A stretch of 64,000 nucleotides of DNA from Mesorhizobium huakuii (GTDB lineage Bacteria; Pseudomonadota; Alphaproteobacteria; Rhizobiales; Rhizobiaceae): the NCBI RefSeq assembly GCF_014189455.1, contig NZ_CP050296.1, positions 3,778,001-3,842,000 of the forward strand. The letters are read 5' to 3'. The notes below the pieces were generated by a model, which was given only the letters and a program-made list of their open reading frames with translations, did no database searches and was not told the origin of the DNA. Every line of letters begins with the position of its first letter. The first letter of the stretch is position 1. Shown in pieces: positions 45,761 to 55,078 of this stretch. The position numbers and the translations under genes are program-made.

Positions 45761-47644
45761 TCACCCTTTGCCAATTTTTGCCGCCTTGCCCTTATCGAAC
45801 CACCACAGCGTCTCGACCGGAAAGCCGAAATCGGGCTTTTGCTCGACAAAGCCGAACATGTCCCAATAGGCGACGCGGTGATTCGCCAGATAGTATGTTG
45901 GAATCCAGTCTAGCCGCGCGCGCAAGACCCGGTCGAGCGCTCTAAGCGCGGTGACGAGTTCTGTTCGGCTCTGCGCCTTGCCGGCCGCTACGATCAGTGC
46001 GTCGATGGCCTTGCTTTGCGTGCCTGGATAGTTGCGCTGTCCCGGCGTTTCCGCCATTCGGGAATCATAGAGCATCTCCAGGCTGTCGGCCGTGGGCGTT
46101 GCCCCAATCGACCAATGGAGGACGTTGAGGTCGAAATCGAAATCACTCTGCCGCTGTTCATATTGCGCTGAATCGACCTGCCGGATCGAAGCATCGATCC
46201 CGATCGCCTTCATGTTCTCGGACCACGGGGTGAAAATGCGAACGATGCCATCGTCCTCCGCCAGCATTTCCACCTTCAGCCGTTCGCCCTTGTCGTTGAC
46301 GACAAAACTGCCCGCGCGCTTCCAGCCGGCTTCGGCGAGCAGTTTCGAAGCCGCGCTCAGCAGCTTACGGTCATGACCTGAACCGTCCGAGAGAGGCAGC
46401 GTGACCGCTTCACCAAAGACTTCTGGCGGCAACTCGGCCCGGAACGGCTCCAGCAGGGCCAATTCCCCTGATGAGGGCAGGCCCTCGGCCTTGTAGTCCG
46501 ACCGTTCGAAGTTCGATTGCGAGCGCTCGTAAGAGCCGTAAAACAGAGCGCGCTTCATCCATTCGAAATCGAAGCAGTTGGCGATCGCCCGTCGCACCCG
46601 CTCATCGCGAAATTGCGGACGGCGCTGGTTCAGCGCGACGCCCTGCATGTCCGGCGTCTTCTCGCCGGGAAATTCCCGTTTGACGACCTTGCCATCGTTC
46701 AACGCCGGAAAGTCGTATCCGGTCGCCCATACCCGTGAGGTGAATTCCTCGCGAAAATGCGTGTCGCCTTTCTTGAAGGCCTCGAATGCGGCCTGCCGGT
46801 CGAGATAGAAGTCGATGCGGATACGGTCGAAATTGTACAGGCCGCGGTTCACCGCGAGATCGCGGCCCCAATAGTCGGCTACGCGGTCATATTCGACAGT
46901 CTGTCCGGCTGATACGCGCCCTATCTTGTAGGGGCCAGAGCCAAGCGGCGGTGTCATGGTCGAGGCATCGAATTCATTGGCCGTATAAAAGGCCTTGGAC
47001 ACGATGGGCATCCCCACCACCACAAGGATGTTTTGCGCGGACTGTTCGCCGTTGAAGGTGAGATCGACGGTGACGGGATCGACGGCGACGGCATCCGTCA
47101 TATACCGCAACGCCTTGGAAAGGCTCGGATGGCCCTGATCCTTGTAAAGCTTCAGTGCGAAGGCAACGTCTTGTGCGGTTAGTGGCGAGCCGTCATTGAA
47201 ACGCGCTTGCGGCCTGAGGCTGAAACGGAAGCCGTTGCGATCTGGCGACAAGGTAACGGACTCGGCAAGCAGGCCATAGACCGCATCCGGTTCATCGAGC
47301 GCGCTTGCCATCAGCGAATCGAAGCAGAGTTCGGTGCGCGGCGGCGCGTCTCCTTTCAGGACCAGGGAATTCAACGTGTTGAAGGTCAGGAAGCTTTGAT
47401 TGAAGGTGGCGTTCGGCGGCGCGAAATTCATCTGGCCGCCCTTGGGGGCGTCCGGATTGACGTAGTCGAAATGGGTGAAATCCGGCCTGTATTTGAGGTC
47501 GCCAAAGGCCGACAGGCCGTGCAGTTTGGTGCCGGTCGGGGTGGTGGCGAAGGCTTTGCCCGGCAGCAAGGCCGCGGCAGCGGCGGCACCGCCCAATGCC
47601 AGGAAATCGCGGCGGGGCAGCACTGCCATCGATCGCCGCCCCAT
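45761..47644 (-). CDS. YejA-type extracellular solute-binding protein, Tat signal
   Basis: 627 residues, SBP family 5. A twin-arginine signal (LPRRDFLALGGAAAAAALLP) is followed by GLSAFGDLKYRPDFTHFDYV and NPDAPKGGQMNFAP, the opening typical of YejA-like proteins; LRPQARFNDGSPLTAQDVAF is near 146-165. It is the second of two tandem paralogous binding proteins; its ATG overlaps the stop of the first (TGATG). The other uses a Sec signal, so the pair differ in export route and probably in ligand. Presumed ligands are oligopeptides. Confidence 0.9.
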   Translation of the reverse strand: MGRRSMAVLPRRDFLALGGAAAAAALLPGKAFATTPTGTKLHGLSAFGDLKYRPDFTHFDYVNPDAPKGGQMNFAPPNATFNQSFLTFNTLNSLVLKGDAPPRTELCFDSLMASALDEPDAVYGLLAESVTLSPDRNGFRFSLRPQARFNDGSPLTAQDVAFALKLYKDQGHPSLSKALRYMTDAVAVDPVTVDLTFNGEQSAQNILVVVGMPIVSKAFYTANEFDASTMTPPLGSGPYKIGRVSAGQTVEYDRVADYWGRDLAVNRGLYNFDRIRIDFYLDRQAAFEAFKKGDTHFREEFTSRVWATGYDFPALNDGKVVKREFPGEKTPDMQGVALNQRRPQFRDERVRRAIANCFDFEWMKRALFYGSYERSQSNFERSDYKAEGLPSSGELALLEPFRAELPPEVFGEAVTLPLSDGSGHDRKLLSAASKLLAEAGWKRAGSFVVNDKGERLKVEMLAEDDGIVRIFTPWSENMKAIGIDASIRQVDSAQYEQRQSDFDFDLNVLHWSIGATPTADSLEMLYDSRMAETPGQRNYPGTQSKAIDALIVAAGKAQSRTELVTALRALDRVLRARLDWIPTYYLANHRVAYWDMFGFVEQKPDFGFPVETLWWFDKGKAAKIGKG

Positions 47645-49521
47645 CAATTGCCGCCCTTGTATTTGGCCGCCAGCGCCTTTTCCTTGTCGAGGTCGATCCA
47701 CCAGGAGTCGGGATCATAGCCGGCATAGGCGGGTTGCTTGTCTGGGATGCCGAATTTATCCCAGTAGGCCAGCCAGATCGCCGAGCGGTAATATTGCGGC
47801 ACGACGTAGAAGTTCCACAGCAATACGCGGTCGAGTGCGTGGGTGGCGGCGACGAGATCCTCGCGGTCAGTGGCGAAGATGACACGGTCGACCAGCGCGT
47901 CGACGGTCAGATCCTTGATGCCCATGAGATTGCGCGAGCCCGGCGTATCGGCGGCCTTCGAGCCCCAGAAATCCCGCTGCTCGTTGCCGGCCGAGTCCGA
48001 CTGGCCGAACAGACCCGTGACGACGTCGAAATCGAAATGGGTGACACGGTTGATGTACTGCGTCTGGTCGATGATGCGCAGGGAAGCGTCGACCCCGATC
48101 TTGCGCAGATTGGCGATGTAGGGACTGGCGATCACCTGGTCGGTGTCGTTCCAGCCGAGGATCTCGAACTTGAACGGTTCGCCGGTCTTGGCATTGACCA
48201 TCTTGCCGCCCTTGATCACCCAGCCGGCCTTGGCGAAGAGGTCGACGGCCTGTTTCAGGTACTTCCGTTCCGCTTGCGGCGAATCGTAGACCGGCAGCTT
48301 GAACTCCTGCGTGAAGAGCTCTGGCGGCAGCTTGTCACGATACTTTTCCAGGATGTCCAGTTCCTTGCCTTGCGGCAGTCCGCTCGACGCCAGGTCCGTG
48401 CCCTGGAAATAGCTCGACGTGCGGGTGTTGAAGCCGAAAAACAAGGTGCGGTTCATCGACTCGAAATCGAACGGAATGGTCAGCGCCTCACGCACCAGCC
48501 GGTCCTGGAACTGTGGCCGCCGCTGGTTGAGGACAAAGCCCTGCATCGGCTGCGGCGAGTGGCTCTCGAAACTCTTCTTGATGACGTCGCCAGCCTTGAT
48601 GGCCGGGAAAGTATAGGCCGTCGCCCATTTGCGCGAGCTGTATTCGCGGTTGAGATCTTCCAGTCCGCCCTTGGTGAAAGCCAGCCATGCAGCATTGTCG
48701 TCGAGGATATAGGTGAAACGCTGCGTGTCGAAATTCTCGCGGCCGATCTTCACCGGCAGCTTGGCCGCCCAATAGTCCGGCACGCGCTGCCAGACGATTT
48801 CCGAGCCCGGCTTGAAGCTGCCGATCTTGTAGGCGGCTGAACCCAGCGGGATTTCCAGCGTCGGCTTGGTGACGTCGCGCTTCTTGCCGCTGGCGTCGAT
48901 GCCTTCCCACCAGTGTTTTGGCAGCACGGCGAGGTCGCCGATGATCTTCGGCAGTTCGCGGTTGCCTTTCTGATTGAAATGGAACTCGACTTCGCGGTCG
49001 GAGATGGCGACCGCGTCGGTGACGTTCTCGAAATAGCGGCTATATTGCGGGCTGTTGGCCTTCAGCACCTGGAATGACCAGATCACGTCGTCGACGGTGA
49101 TCGGCTGGCCGTCATGCCACTTCGCGCGCGGATCGAGCCGGTAGGTCGCCGAGGAATAATCAGCCGGATATTTATAGGCATCGGCAATGAGCGGGTGGCT
49201 GGTGCTGCCCTCGTCCGTCGCCTGCTCCATCAGCGTGTCGTAGAGCAGGCCGCCACCGAAGCCGACGAGGCCTGCCGCCGGCGATCCCTGCACGATATAG
49301 GGGTTGAAGCTGTCATAGGTGCCGAGCAGCACCGAATTCAACGTGCCGCCCTTGGGCGCGTTCGGGTTGACGTAGTCGTAGTGCTGAAAATTGTCGCCGT
49401 ATTTGGACTCGCCGATCAGCGATGAGGTGGTCCGCCACTCGTCGGCCCGGCTCGTCTGCAATCCCGCCGCCAGCAGGCTCGCCGCCAGCAGCGACTTGAG
49501 AAGCGTTCGGCCAACCGTCAT
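47644..49521 (-). CDS. yejA: YejA-type extracellular solute-binding protein, Sec signal
   Basis: 625 residues. Sec signal peptide MTVGRTLLKSLLAASLLAAG to about residue 26, then the YejA-type start (SLIGESKYGDNFQHYDYVNP, NAPKGGTL). Further landmarks: LDPRAKWHDGQPITVDDVIW near 127-146 and a C-terminal VVPQYYRSAIWLAYWDKFG block shared with its paralogue. First gene of the five-gene importer operon. Delivers peptides to YejBE in the periplasm. Confidence 0.92.
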   Translation of the reverse strand: MTVGRTLLKSLLAASLLAAGLQTSRADEWRTTSSLIGESKYGDNFQHYDYVNPNAPKGGTLNSVLLGTYDSFNPYIVQGSPAAGLVGFGGGLLYDTLMEQATDEGSTSHPLIADAYKYPADYSSATYRLDPRAKWHDGQPITVDDVIWSFQVLKANSPQYSRYFENVTDAVAISDREVEFHFNQKGNRELPKIIGDLAVLPKHWWEGIDASGKKRDVTKPTLEIPLGSAAYKIGSFKPGSEIVWQRVPDYWAAKLPVKIGRENFDTQRFTYILDDNAAWLAFTKGGLEDLNREYSSRKWATAYTFPAIKAGDVIKKSFESHSPQPMQGFVLNQRRPQFQDRLVREALTIPFDFESMNRTLFFGFNTRTSSYFQGTDLASSGLPQGKELDILEKYRDKLPPELFTQEFKLPVYDSPQAERKYLKQAVDLFAKAGWVIKGGKMVNAKTGEPFKFEILGWNDTDQVIASPYIANLRKIGVDASLRIIDQTQYINRVTHFDFDVVTGLFGQSDSAGNEQRDFWGSKAADTPGSRNLMGIKDLTVDALVDRVIFATDREDLVAATHALDRVLLWNFYVVPQYYRSAIWLAYWDKFGIPDKQPAYAGYDPDSWWIDLDKEKALAAKYKGGN

Positions 49522-49636
49522 GCACTATCCTCTTCGCGATGCGTGCCAGATCATCCAGAAGGGCAATCTAGATGATTTGCCGCGCGTGAAAACCGCCATG
49601 CGCGGCTTTGTCGCCGCATATGCGTTTTTCCTAACG

Positions 49637-49662
49637 AAAAAGCCGGGCAGAACCCGGCTTTT
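49637..49662 (-). terminator. Rho-independent terminator after the cytochrome c gene
   Basis: Stem AAAAGCCGGG / CCCGGCTTTT with a five- to six-base loop, followed on the minus strand by T-rich sequence. It lies 27 bases past the stop of the cytochrome gene. Confidence 0.85.
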
Positions 49663-49688
49663 CTATGAACGCTTCGATGACAATTCGG

Positions 49689-50351
49689 TTATTTGGCCGG
49701 CGCGGCCGGTGCTGGTGCCGCGGGAGCGGCCGGTGCGGCAGGCTTGGCCGGTGCCGCGCCGTCAGCCGGCTTGGCGGGCGCGCTGGCGTCAGCGGCGGCA
49801 CCAGGCGCAGGCAGCGGCTTCGGGCTGTCCGACAGCGTGCGCAGATAGGCGATGACGTTGGCGCGGTCCTCGTCCTTGGGCAGGCCGGCGAAGCCCATGG
49901 CCGTGCCCTTCACGAACTTCTTCGGCGAGGTGATGAAGTGGTTGATGTTGTCGTAGGTCCACTTCTCGGAGCCGCCCTTGGAGAATTCCTTCATGCCGGC
50001 CGAATAGGCAAAACCTTCATGTTCGGCGACCGGGCGGTCGACGAGATCCCACAGATCAGGGCCGACCTTGTTGGGGCCGCCCTTTTCGCCGGAATGGCAG
50101 GCTTGGCATTTCTTGAACACGGCGGCGCCCGCCTCGACATTGGCGGTCTGCAGCAGATCGGCGATCGGCTTGGCTTCGGCGGCGGGTGCTGCCGGGCCGC
50201 CTTCGGCGGGCTCCGTCACTTCGATGGCGAAGCCGGGCTTTTCAGGAGCCGGCGAGGCAAACAGCGCGTCCGACACCAGGCCAACCGAGAAAACGACGAA
50301 TACGGTTCCGAGCAATCCGGCGAGCAGTTTGTTGACTTCGTTGGAATCCAT
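49689..50351 (-). CDS. cycM: Membrane-anchored cytochrome c (CycM/c552-like)
   Basis: 220 residues. An uncleaved N-terminal anchor ([20 protein letters not shown]) holds a class I cytochrome c domain in the periplasm. Haem-binding motif CQACH is near residue 82 and the sixth ligand Met lies in KGTAMGFAG near 150-158. The last 45 residues are almost only Ala, Pro, Lys and Gly, a low-complexity tail. CycM-type proteins carry electrons from the bc1 complex to the aa3 oxidase in rhizobia. Divergent from kdsB, as in other rhizobia, and closed by its own terminator. Confidence 0.9.
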   Translation of the reverse strand: MDSNEVNKLLAGLLGTVFVVFSVGLVSDALFASPAPEKPGFAIEVTEPAEGGPAAPAAEAKPIADLLQTANVEAGAAVFKKCQACHSGEKGGPNKVGPDLWDLVDRPVAEHEGFAYSAGMKEFSKGGSEKWTYDNINHFITSPKKFVKGTAMGFAGLPKDEDRANVIAYLRTLSDSPKPLPAPGAAADASAPAKPADGAAPAKPAAPAAPAAPAPAAPAK

Positions 50352-50544
50352 ACGCCCCTTGCTCCCTTTTCCGGCGGACCGAACCGTCCACTCCGTCCGT
50401 CGGTATCGAGACCTGCCCTCCAGAGCCGGTCAAATCGGGCGGAAACTAGGTCTTTTGCTCGGGCGTTGCAACACCTATAAGGGCGCTGCCAGTGAGACCT
50501 TTTGCCACTTTTCCCCTCCTCTTTTCGAACGCCTTGCCATCGCG

Positions 50545-51273
50545 ATGTCCACCTTGATCCTGATACCAGCCCGCATGGCCTCCACCCGCCTGCCGGGCAA
50601 GCCGCTGGCCGACATTGCCGGCGCTCCGATGATCGTCCATGTCGCCCGCCGCGCGGCCGAAGCCGGCCTCGGCCGCGTGGTGGTGGCGACCGACACGCAA
50701 AGCGTCGCCGAAGCGGTGCGCGCGCATGGTTTCGAGGCGGTAATGACGCGCGTCGACCACGAATCCGGCTCCGATCGTATCCACGAGGCGCTGCTCGCGC
50801 TCGATCCCGGGCACAAGGTCGAAACCATCGTCAATGTGCAGGGTGACCTCCCGACCATCGATCCCGGCATCATTGCCGCTTCGCTGAGGCCGTTCGAAGA
50901 CGCGGCGGTGGACATCGCCACGCTCGGCGTCGAGATCGTCCGCGAGGAGGAGAAGACCAATTCCAACGTCGTCAAGATCGTCGGTTCGCCGCAGTCCGCC
51001 ACGCGGCTGAGGGCGCTCTATTTCACCCGCGCCACAGCACCCTGGGGCGAGGGGCCGCTCTATCACCATGTCGGCCTCTACGCCTATCGCCGTGCGGCAC
51101 TCGAGCGCTTCGTCGCGCTGAAGCCATCGCCGCTGGAGCGCCGCGAGCGGCTGGAGCAGTTGCGGGCGCTGGAAGCCGGCATGCGCATCGACGCCGAGAT
51201 CGTTCAGTCGCTGCCGCTCGGCGTCGACACGCCGGAAGACCTTGAGCGCGCCAGGATGATCCTTTCAAACTGA
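50545..51273 (+). CDS. kdsB: 3-deoxy-manno-octulosonate cytidylyltransferase
   Basis: CMP-Kdo synthetase, 242 residues: activates Kdo with CTP for lipopolysaccharide core assembly in the cytosol. The nucleotide-binding start [19 protein letters not shown] at 5-23, [26 protein letters not shown] and [11 protein letters not shown] near 97-107 are family signatures. ATG 50545 is chosen on homology; the frame stays open upstream. Followed closely by pheA, with which it may be co-transcribed. Confidence 0.95.
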   Translation: MSTLILIPARMASTRLPGKPLADIAGAPMIVHVARRAAEAGLGRVVVATDTQSVAEAVRAHGFEAVMTRVDHESGSDRIHEALLALDPGHKVETIVNVQGDLPTIDPGIIAASLRPFEDAAVDIATLGVEIVREEEKTNSNVVKIVGSPQSATRLRALYFTRATAPWGEGPLYHHVGLYAYRRAALERFVALKPSPLERRERLEQLRALEAGMRIDAEIVQSLPLGVDTPEDLERARMILSN

Positions 51274-51316
51274 GAAATTCCTTCGAACCCGAGCCACCGT
51301 GAATCGAGACCTGGCC

Positions 51317-52180
51317 ATGCCTGAAAAGACCAACAGAATATCCTTCCAGGGCGAGCCGGGCGCCAATTCCGACACCGCCTGCCGCAACGTCTATCCCTCG
51401 ATGGAGCCATTGCCCTGCCCGACCTTCGAGGATGCCTTCAACGCAGTCGAGACCGGCAAGGCCGATCTCGCCATGATCCCGATCGAAAACACCATCGCCG
51501 GACGCGTCGCCGACATCCACCATCTGCTGCCCGAATCGCGGATGCATATCGTCGGCGAATATTTCCTGCCGATCCATTTCCAGCTGATGGTGCTGCCCGG
51601 CGTCAAGCGCGACGAGATCAAGACCGTGCACAGTCACATCCACGCGCTTGGCCAGTGCCGCAAATACATCCGCAAGAACGGCTGGAAGGCGGTCGTCGCC
51701 GGCGATACGGCCGGTGCCGCCAAGATGATCTCCGAGGTCAACGACCGCACCATGGCGGCGCTGTCGCCGGCGCTGGCGGCGACGCTCTACGGGCTCGATA
51801 TTATCGAGGAAAATGTCGAGGACACCGATTCCAACGTCACCCGTTTCGTCGTCCTGACCAAGAGCAAGCAATGGGCGGAACGCCCGTCAGCCGACGTCAA
51901 GATGATGACCACCTTCATCTTCCGCGTCCGCAACGTGCCGGCGGCGCTCTACAAGGCCATGGGCGGCTTCGCCACCAACGGCATCAACATGACCAAGCTG
52001 GAGAGCTACCAGCTGGGCGCCTTCACCGCGACGTTGTTTTACGCCGACATCGAGGGCCATCCGGAAGATCCGCTGGTCAAGCTGGCGCTGGACGAACTCC
52101 GCTTTTTCTCCCGCGAGGTGCGGATTCTGGGCGTCTATCCGGCCAGCGAGTCGCGCGAGCAGTGGAAGGTGGCGGATTAG
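51317..52180 (+). CDS. pheA: Prephenate dehydratase
   Basis: Converts prephenate to phenylpyruvate in phenylalanine synthesis; 287 residues, single-function form. Catalytic domain: ISFQGEPGANSDTACR near 8-23, AMIPIENTIAGRVADIHHLL near 55-74, and DTDSNVTRFVVL near 171-182 with the conserved Thr-Arg-Phe. The C-terminal ACT domain (FRVRNVPAALYKAMGGFATN, then GINMTKLESY) gives feedback control by phenylalanine. ATG 51317 is preferred; a GTG at 51299 would add six residues. Confidence 0.95.
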   Translation: MPEKTNRISFQGEPGANSDTACRNVYPSMEPLPCPTFEDAFNAVETGKADLAMIPIENTIAGRVADIHHLLPESRMHIVGEYFLPIHFQLMVLPGVKRDEIKTVHSHIHALGQCRKYIRKNGWKAVVAGDTAGAAKMISEVNDRTMAALSPALAATLYGLDIIEENVEDTDSNVTRFVVLTKSKQWAERPSADVKMMTTFIFRVRNVPAALYKAMGGFATNGINMTKLESYQLGAFTATLFYADIEGHPEDPLVKLALDELRFFSREVRILGVYPASESREQWKVAD

Positions 52181-52226
52181 TGCATGGCGCCTGTTGGGGG
52201 CATGCATGAAACGATGACTTAAAAGC

Positions 52227-52652
52227 CTACGCCTGGATGTCCCACGGATTTACCAGTGTTACCCCCGTTCCCTCAAAATCGCCAATGTTGCGCGTCACCA
52301 GCGTCATCCGCCGGGTGAAGGCCGTGGCCGCGATATAGGCGTCATTGATCGGTTTGGGATTGGGCACATGCCATTGTGCCGCCTGGACGGCCGCCGCGTC
52401 GTCCAGCGGCAAGATTCGACCGGAAAATGTTGTGAGAACCGCATTCTCCAACCAATTGCGCAGCACTTTGCCAGCAACGGCATCATGGTGTTCCACCAGT
52501 CTTACGCCAATCTCCAGCTCGTGCAGGACTACGGACGAAATGAAGGTCTCGGCAGGATCGACGGTTTCGTTCCAGAGCACGACATTGGGATGCGCCCTGC
52601 CGCTCGATACCTTTCGCAATTCGGACACGACATTGGTATCGAGCAGCAGCAT
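52227..52652 (-). CDS. vapC: VapC-type PIN-domain toxin
   Basis: PIN-fold ribonuclease toxin, 141 residues. Acidic metal-site residues are visible in LLLDTNVVSELRK (Asp5, Glu11), VVLHELEIGV (Glu), PINDAYIAATA (Asp near 101) and RNIGDFEGTG (Asp near 121). Its antitoxin gene lies upstream on the same strand, but a 100-base repeat separates them instead of the usual overlap. ATG 52652; a longer frame into the repeat is not credible. Expected to cleave RNA when released from the antitoxin. Confidence 0.9.
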   Translation of the reverse strand: MLLLDTNVVSELRKVSSGRAHPNVVLWNETVDPAETFISSVVLHELEIGVRLVEHHDAVAGKVLRNWLENAVLTTFSGRILPLDDAAAVQAAQWHVPNPKPINDAYIAATAFTRRMTLVTRNIGDFEGTGVTLVNPWDIQA

Positions 52653-52655
52653 TAG

Positions 52656-52755
52656 AGTATGATCCCGAAAAGTGGGAACCGGTTTTCGGAAAAGATCATG
52701 CTCCAACAAAGAGCTAGATCAGGATGATGATTCAACGAAACGTCATCCTGATCTA
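52656..52755. repeat. Palindromic repeat (GATC-flanked type) between antitoxin and toxin
   Basis: Two hairpins in tandem. Hairpin 1: AGTATGATC (52656-52664) against GATCATGCT (52694-52702) around the core AAAAGTGGGAACCGGTTTTC. Hairpin 2: TAGATCAGGATGA (52715-52727) and its perfect inverse (52743-52755). The outer TAG is the antitoxin stop codon. Confidence 0.75.
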
Positions 52756-53004
52756 GGACAGGTCTACTGGTTGGGCATGTTCCGTGCGGGGCGGCAGCGG
52801 CAAGTCAACGTCACCCGCCTCCGGTGCAGCCAGCATGTCACCGAGCGACCGCGTTTTACCGGTGAGCCGTTTGTATTCATCGAACGACAAGAGGACATGC
52901 ACTGGCCGCCCTCTGTCGGTGATGATCACGGGGCCGTCCTTGGCAGCGCGTTTTGCGCGGCCAAGATCCTGATTGAGTTCGCGACCCGAAAGCGTGGTGA
53001 TCAT
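52753..53004 (-). CDS. Phd/YefM-type antitoxin
   Basis: 83 residues; MITTLSGRELNQDLGRAKRA and GPVIITDRGRPVHVLLSFDE are the Phd/YefM DNA-binding dimer core, and the C-terminal part (LGDMLAAPEAGDVDLPLPPR) would wrap the toxin. ATG 53004 lies 13 bases from a perfect 24-base palindrome, the likely operator for autoregulation. The stop codon falls inside the neighbouring repeat, so the last few residues may have been changed by the repeat's arrival. Confidence 0.9.
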   Translation of the reverse strand: MITTLSGRELNQDLGRAKRAAKDGPVIITDRGRPVHVLLSFDEYKRLTGKTRSLGDMLAAPEAGDVDLPLPPRTEHAQPVDLS

Positions 53005-53016
53005 ATCAATTTCGCA

Positions 53017-53040
53017 AAATGTGGTTACGTAACCACATTT
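53017..53040. promoter_or_regulatory. Perfect 24-bp palindrome, probable toxin-antitoxin operator
   Basis: AAATGTGGTTAC followed directly by its exact reverse complement. It ends 13 bases before the antitoxin start codon, where Phd-type antitoxins bind to repress their own operon. Confidence 0.8.
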
Positions 53041-53167
53041 AGTCTGCTTGAGCAGGAATTGCAAGGTTTAGCGCCCGAATGGCAACCCATCGCAAGTCCA
53101 CGATAGGGTTGCATCGCCTTGCTGGGAGCGCCATGGCGCTTGCTGTTGTTCGACGAACGGCTTGCGC

Positions 53168-53473
53168 TTAAATCACCGCGCCCAGCGGCACATAGTCAAT
53201 CTCGAGAAATTTCTCGACCTCCGGCACCCAGCGATCGCGCACGAAAGCGAGATGGTCTGGATGGTCGTTGTATCTGGTGTAGGCGGCCTGATCGGCGAAC
53301 TCCATCGAGAAGCCGAACCGATACTCGTTCTTGGGGCTGATCTGCCGCAACTGTTCGAAATGCGTGACGCCCCGGATCGCCGAGAGGATTTTCTTGGCGT
53401 CGACGAGGAACCGCTTTTCCTCGAGCGAGTGCGGTGCATGCTTCAGCGTGAAGACGACGGTGTGACGGATCAT
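53168..53473 (-). CDS. Dabb (stress-responsive A/B barrel) domain protein
   Basis: 101 residues, MIRHTVVFTLKHAPHSLEEK onward, with YRFGFSMEFADQAAYTRYND near 58-77: the dimeric alpha/beta barrel of Dabb proteins. AGGAGAGACAA precedes ATG 53473. Stress-induced members are known in plants and bacteria; the reaction here is unknown. The DNA between its stop and the antitoxin operator holds two short hairpins (53082-53112 and the palindrome at 53127-53140). Confidence 0.88.
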   Translation of the reverse strand: MIRHTVVFTLKHAPHSLEEKRFLVDAKKILSAIRGVTHFEQLRQISPKNEYRFGFSMEFADQAAYTRYNDHPDHLAFVRDRWVPEVEKFLEIDYVPLGAVI

Positions 53474-53504
53474 TTGTCTCTCCTGCAATGACTTCCAGTA
53501 TTGG

Positions 53505-54449
53505 CTATTCGCTGTCGACCCAGGCACGGATAAGGTGATGCGCGATCGCCCCTTTCGGCGGTGTGACCAGATTGTCGGCATGCTCCCTGGCCAGCATAAG
53601 GCGCACCTCGTCGCGGCCGAACCAGCGGCAGTCCTCCAACTCGTTGAGGTCGGCCTGGATGTCTTCGTTGAGCGGCTCGCCGAAGCAGCCGATCATCAGC
53701 GAGTAAGGAAACGGCCAGGGCTGGCTGGCGTGGTAGACGACGCGGCCGAGCCGGATACCGGCCTCCTCCAGCGTTTCGCGGCGCACCGCCGCCTCGATCG
53801 TCTCGCCCGGCTCGATGAAGCCGGCGAGCGCCGAATACATGCCCGGCGCGAAGTGCCGGCCGCGCCCGAGCAGGCATTTTTCCCGCGTCGCTGTCAGCAT
53901 GATCGCCACCGGGTCGGTGCGCGGAAAATGCTCGGTACCGCAATTCGGGCAATGGCGCTTGTAGCCGCCGGCCCGCATCTGCGATTGCGTGCCGCATTTG
54001 CTGCAGAAACGATGGCTGGCGTGCCAGGCGAGCAGGGCAGCCCCTTGCGCCATCGCGCCGGCCGCCGCTTCGTCGATCAGCCCTTGCATATAGACCGAGC
54101 GGTAGTCGATCGCCTTGACGGTCTCGGGCAACTGCTCGGCCTCGATTGCGACCGGCATCGCCAATACCGGCCCCTGTTGGGAAAAGCCGAGCAGGACAGC
54201 CCCGGCAAAGGAAGGCTGGAAGGGCTCGCTCTCGGCGGCGCCGAACCATGGGTCCAGGCGGTCGCCCTGGCCGAGCTTCAAGTGGAGCCGGCCGCCGTTC
54301 ATCAAAAGCAGCCGCGTCGTCGGATTCGCCAGCGCCTTGTCGACCGAATCGTCGGCTCGATTCTCGGATTGCCGGTCGATTGTGTTGCCGGCAAAGCCGA
54401 CGAACTGGCTCGGCTCGCGCAGGGGCGCGTCAAACAGGCGGAAGCTCAT
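53505..54449 (-). CDS. nudC: NAD(+) diphosphatase / NAD-decapping hydrolase (NudC)
   Basis: 314 residues. An N-terminal domain is followed by a zinc ribbon (CSKC near 152 and CPNC near 170) and a Nudix box GFIEPGETIEAAVRRETLEE (then AG) near 207-229 that carries the catalytic glutamates; QPWPFPYSLMIGCF is the NudC-specific SQPWPFPxS motif. It cleaves NADH and removes NAD caps from RNA. ATG 54449 is chosen; an in-frame ATG at 54476 is possible, and neither has a strong ribosome site. Confidence 0.93.
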   Translation of the reverse strand: MSFRLFDAPLREPSQFVGFAGNTIDRQSENRADDSVDKALANPTTRLLLMNGGRLHLKLGQGDRLDPWFGAAESEPFQPSFAGAVLLGFSQQGPVLAMPVAIEAEQLPETVKAIDYRSVYMQGLIDEAAAGAMAQGAALLAWHASHRFCSKCGTQSQMRAGGYKRHCPNCGTEHFPRTDPVAIMLTATREKCLLGRGRHFAPGMYSALAGFIEPGETIEAAVRRETLEEAGIRLGRVVYHASQPWPFPYSLMIGCFGEPLNEDIQADLNELEDCRWFGRDEVRLMLAREHADNLVTPPKGAIAHHLIRAWVDSE

Positions 54450-54517
54450 ACGGACTCTGGTGCTCTGGGATGACATGTTTTGGACGGATGTGTTTTGGAA
54501 TGAACACAGCGAAAGGC

Positions 54518-54937
54518 TTATAGCGCTGCCCTTATCGTTTCGGCAAACCGGCGCAGGTCGGAACCCTGATAGGGCTCGCGCAGGCCGTGCCCCCACACCG
54601 GGCCGGGCCAGCCGGGATCGCCTTCGGACCGTGCGACGATATGGATATGCAATTGGCGCACGATATTGCCGAGCGCGCCGGTGTTGATCTTGGTGCAGCC
54701 GGTCACTTTCTTCAGCGCCTGCGCCACCATATTGGTCTCGAAGGTCAGCATCGCCTGGTCGAGCGGCGTCATGTCGTGGATTTCTTCCGCGCCTGGCCGC
54801 TGCGGCACCAAAAGCAGCCAAGGCCAGCGGCGATCGTTCATCACCCGCAATTCGCACAGCCCAAGCCACATCAACTGCTCGCTGTCCGCCTCCAGCCGGG
54901 CATCCAGCGTGAATCCGGCCTTCAGGCCCGGCAGCAT
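54518..54937 (-). CDS. HIT domain-containing protein
   Basis: 139 residues. The histidine triad reads QLHIHIVARSEGDPGW near 94-109, a variant seen in a proteobacterial HIT subgroup in which the third His of HxHxH is replaced. WLGLCELRVMNDRRWPWLLL near 24-43 is the family's other landmark. AGGAAA precedes ATG 54937. Nucleotide hydrolase or transferase of unknown substrate; encoded just upstream of nudC. Confidence 0.88.
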   Translation of the reverse strand: MLPGLKAGFTLDARLEADSEQLMWLGLCELRVMNDRRWPWLLLVPQRPGAEEIHDMTPLDQAMLTFETNMVAQALKKVTGCTKINTGALGNIVRQLHIHIVARSEGDPGWPGPVWGHGLREPYQGSDLRRFAETIRAAL

Positions 54938-55078
54938 CGGCGTTTCCTTGCTTTTCTTGGTTTCCTTAACCCATGAACGCTAGAGCGGTGGCACGGGGGC
55001 TGCAAGCGAATCTCTTGTGTGATGACGCCAAATCGCCTGCGCACTTGCATTTCGTCGCGCAATTGCCGATATGGACGG

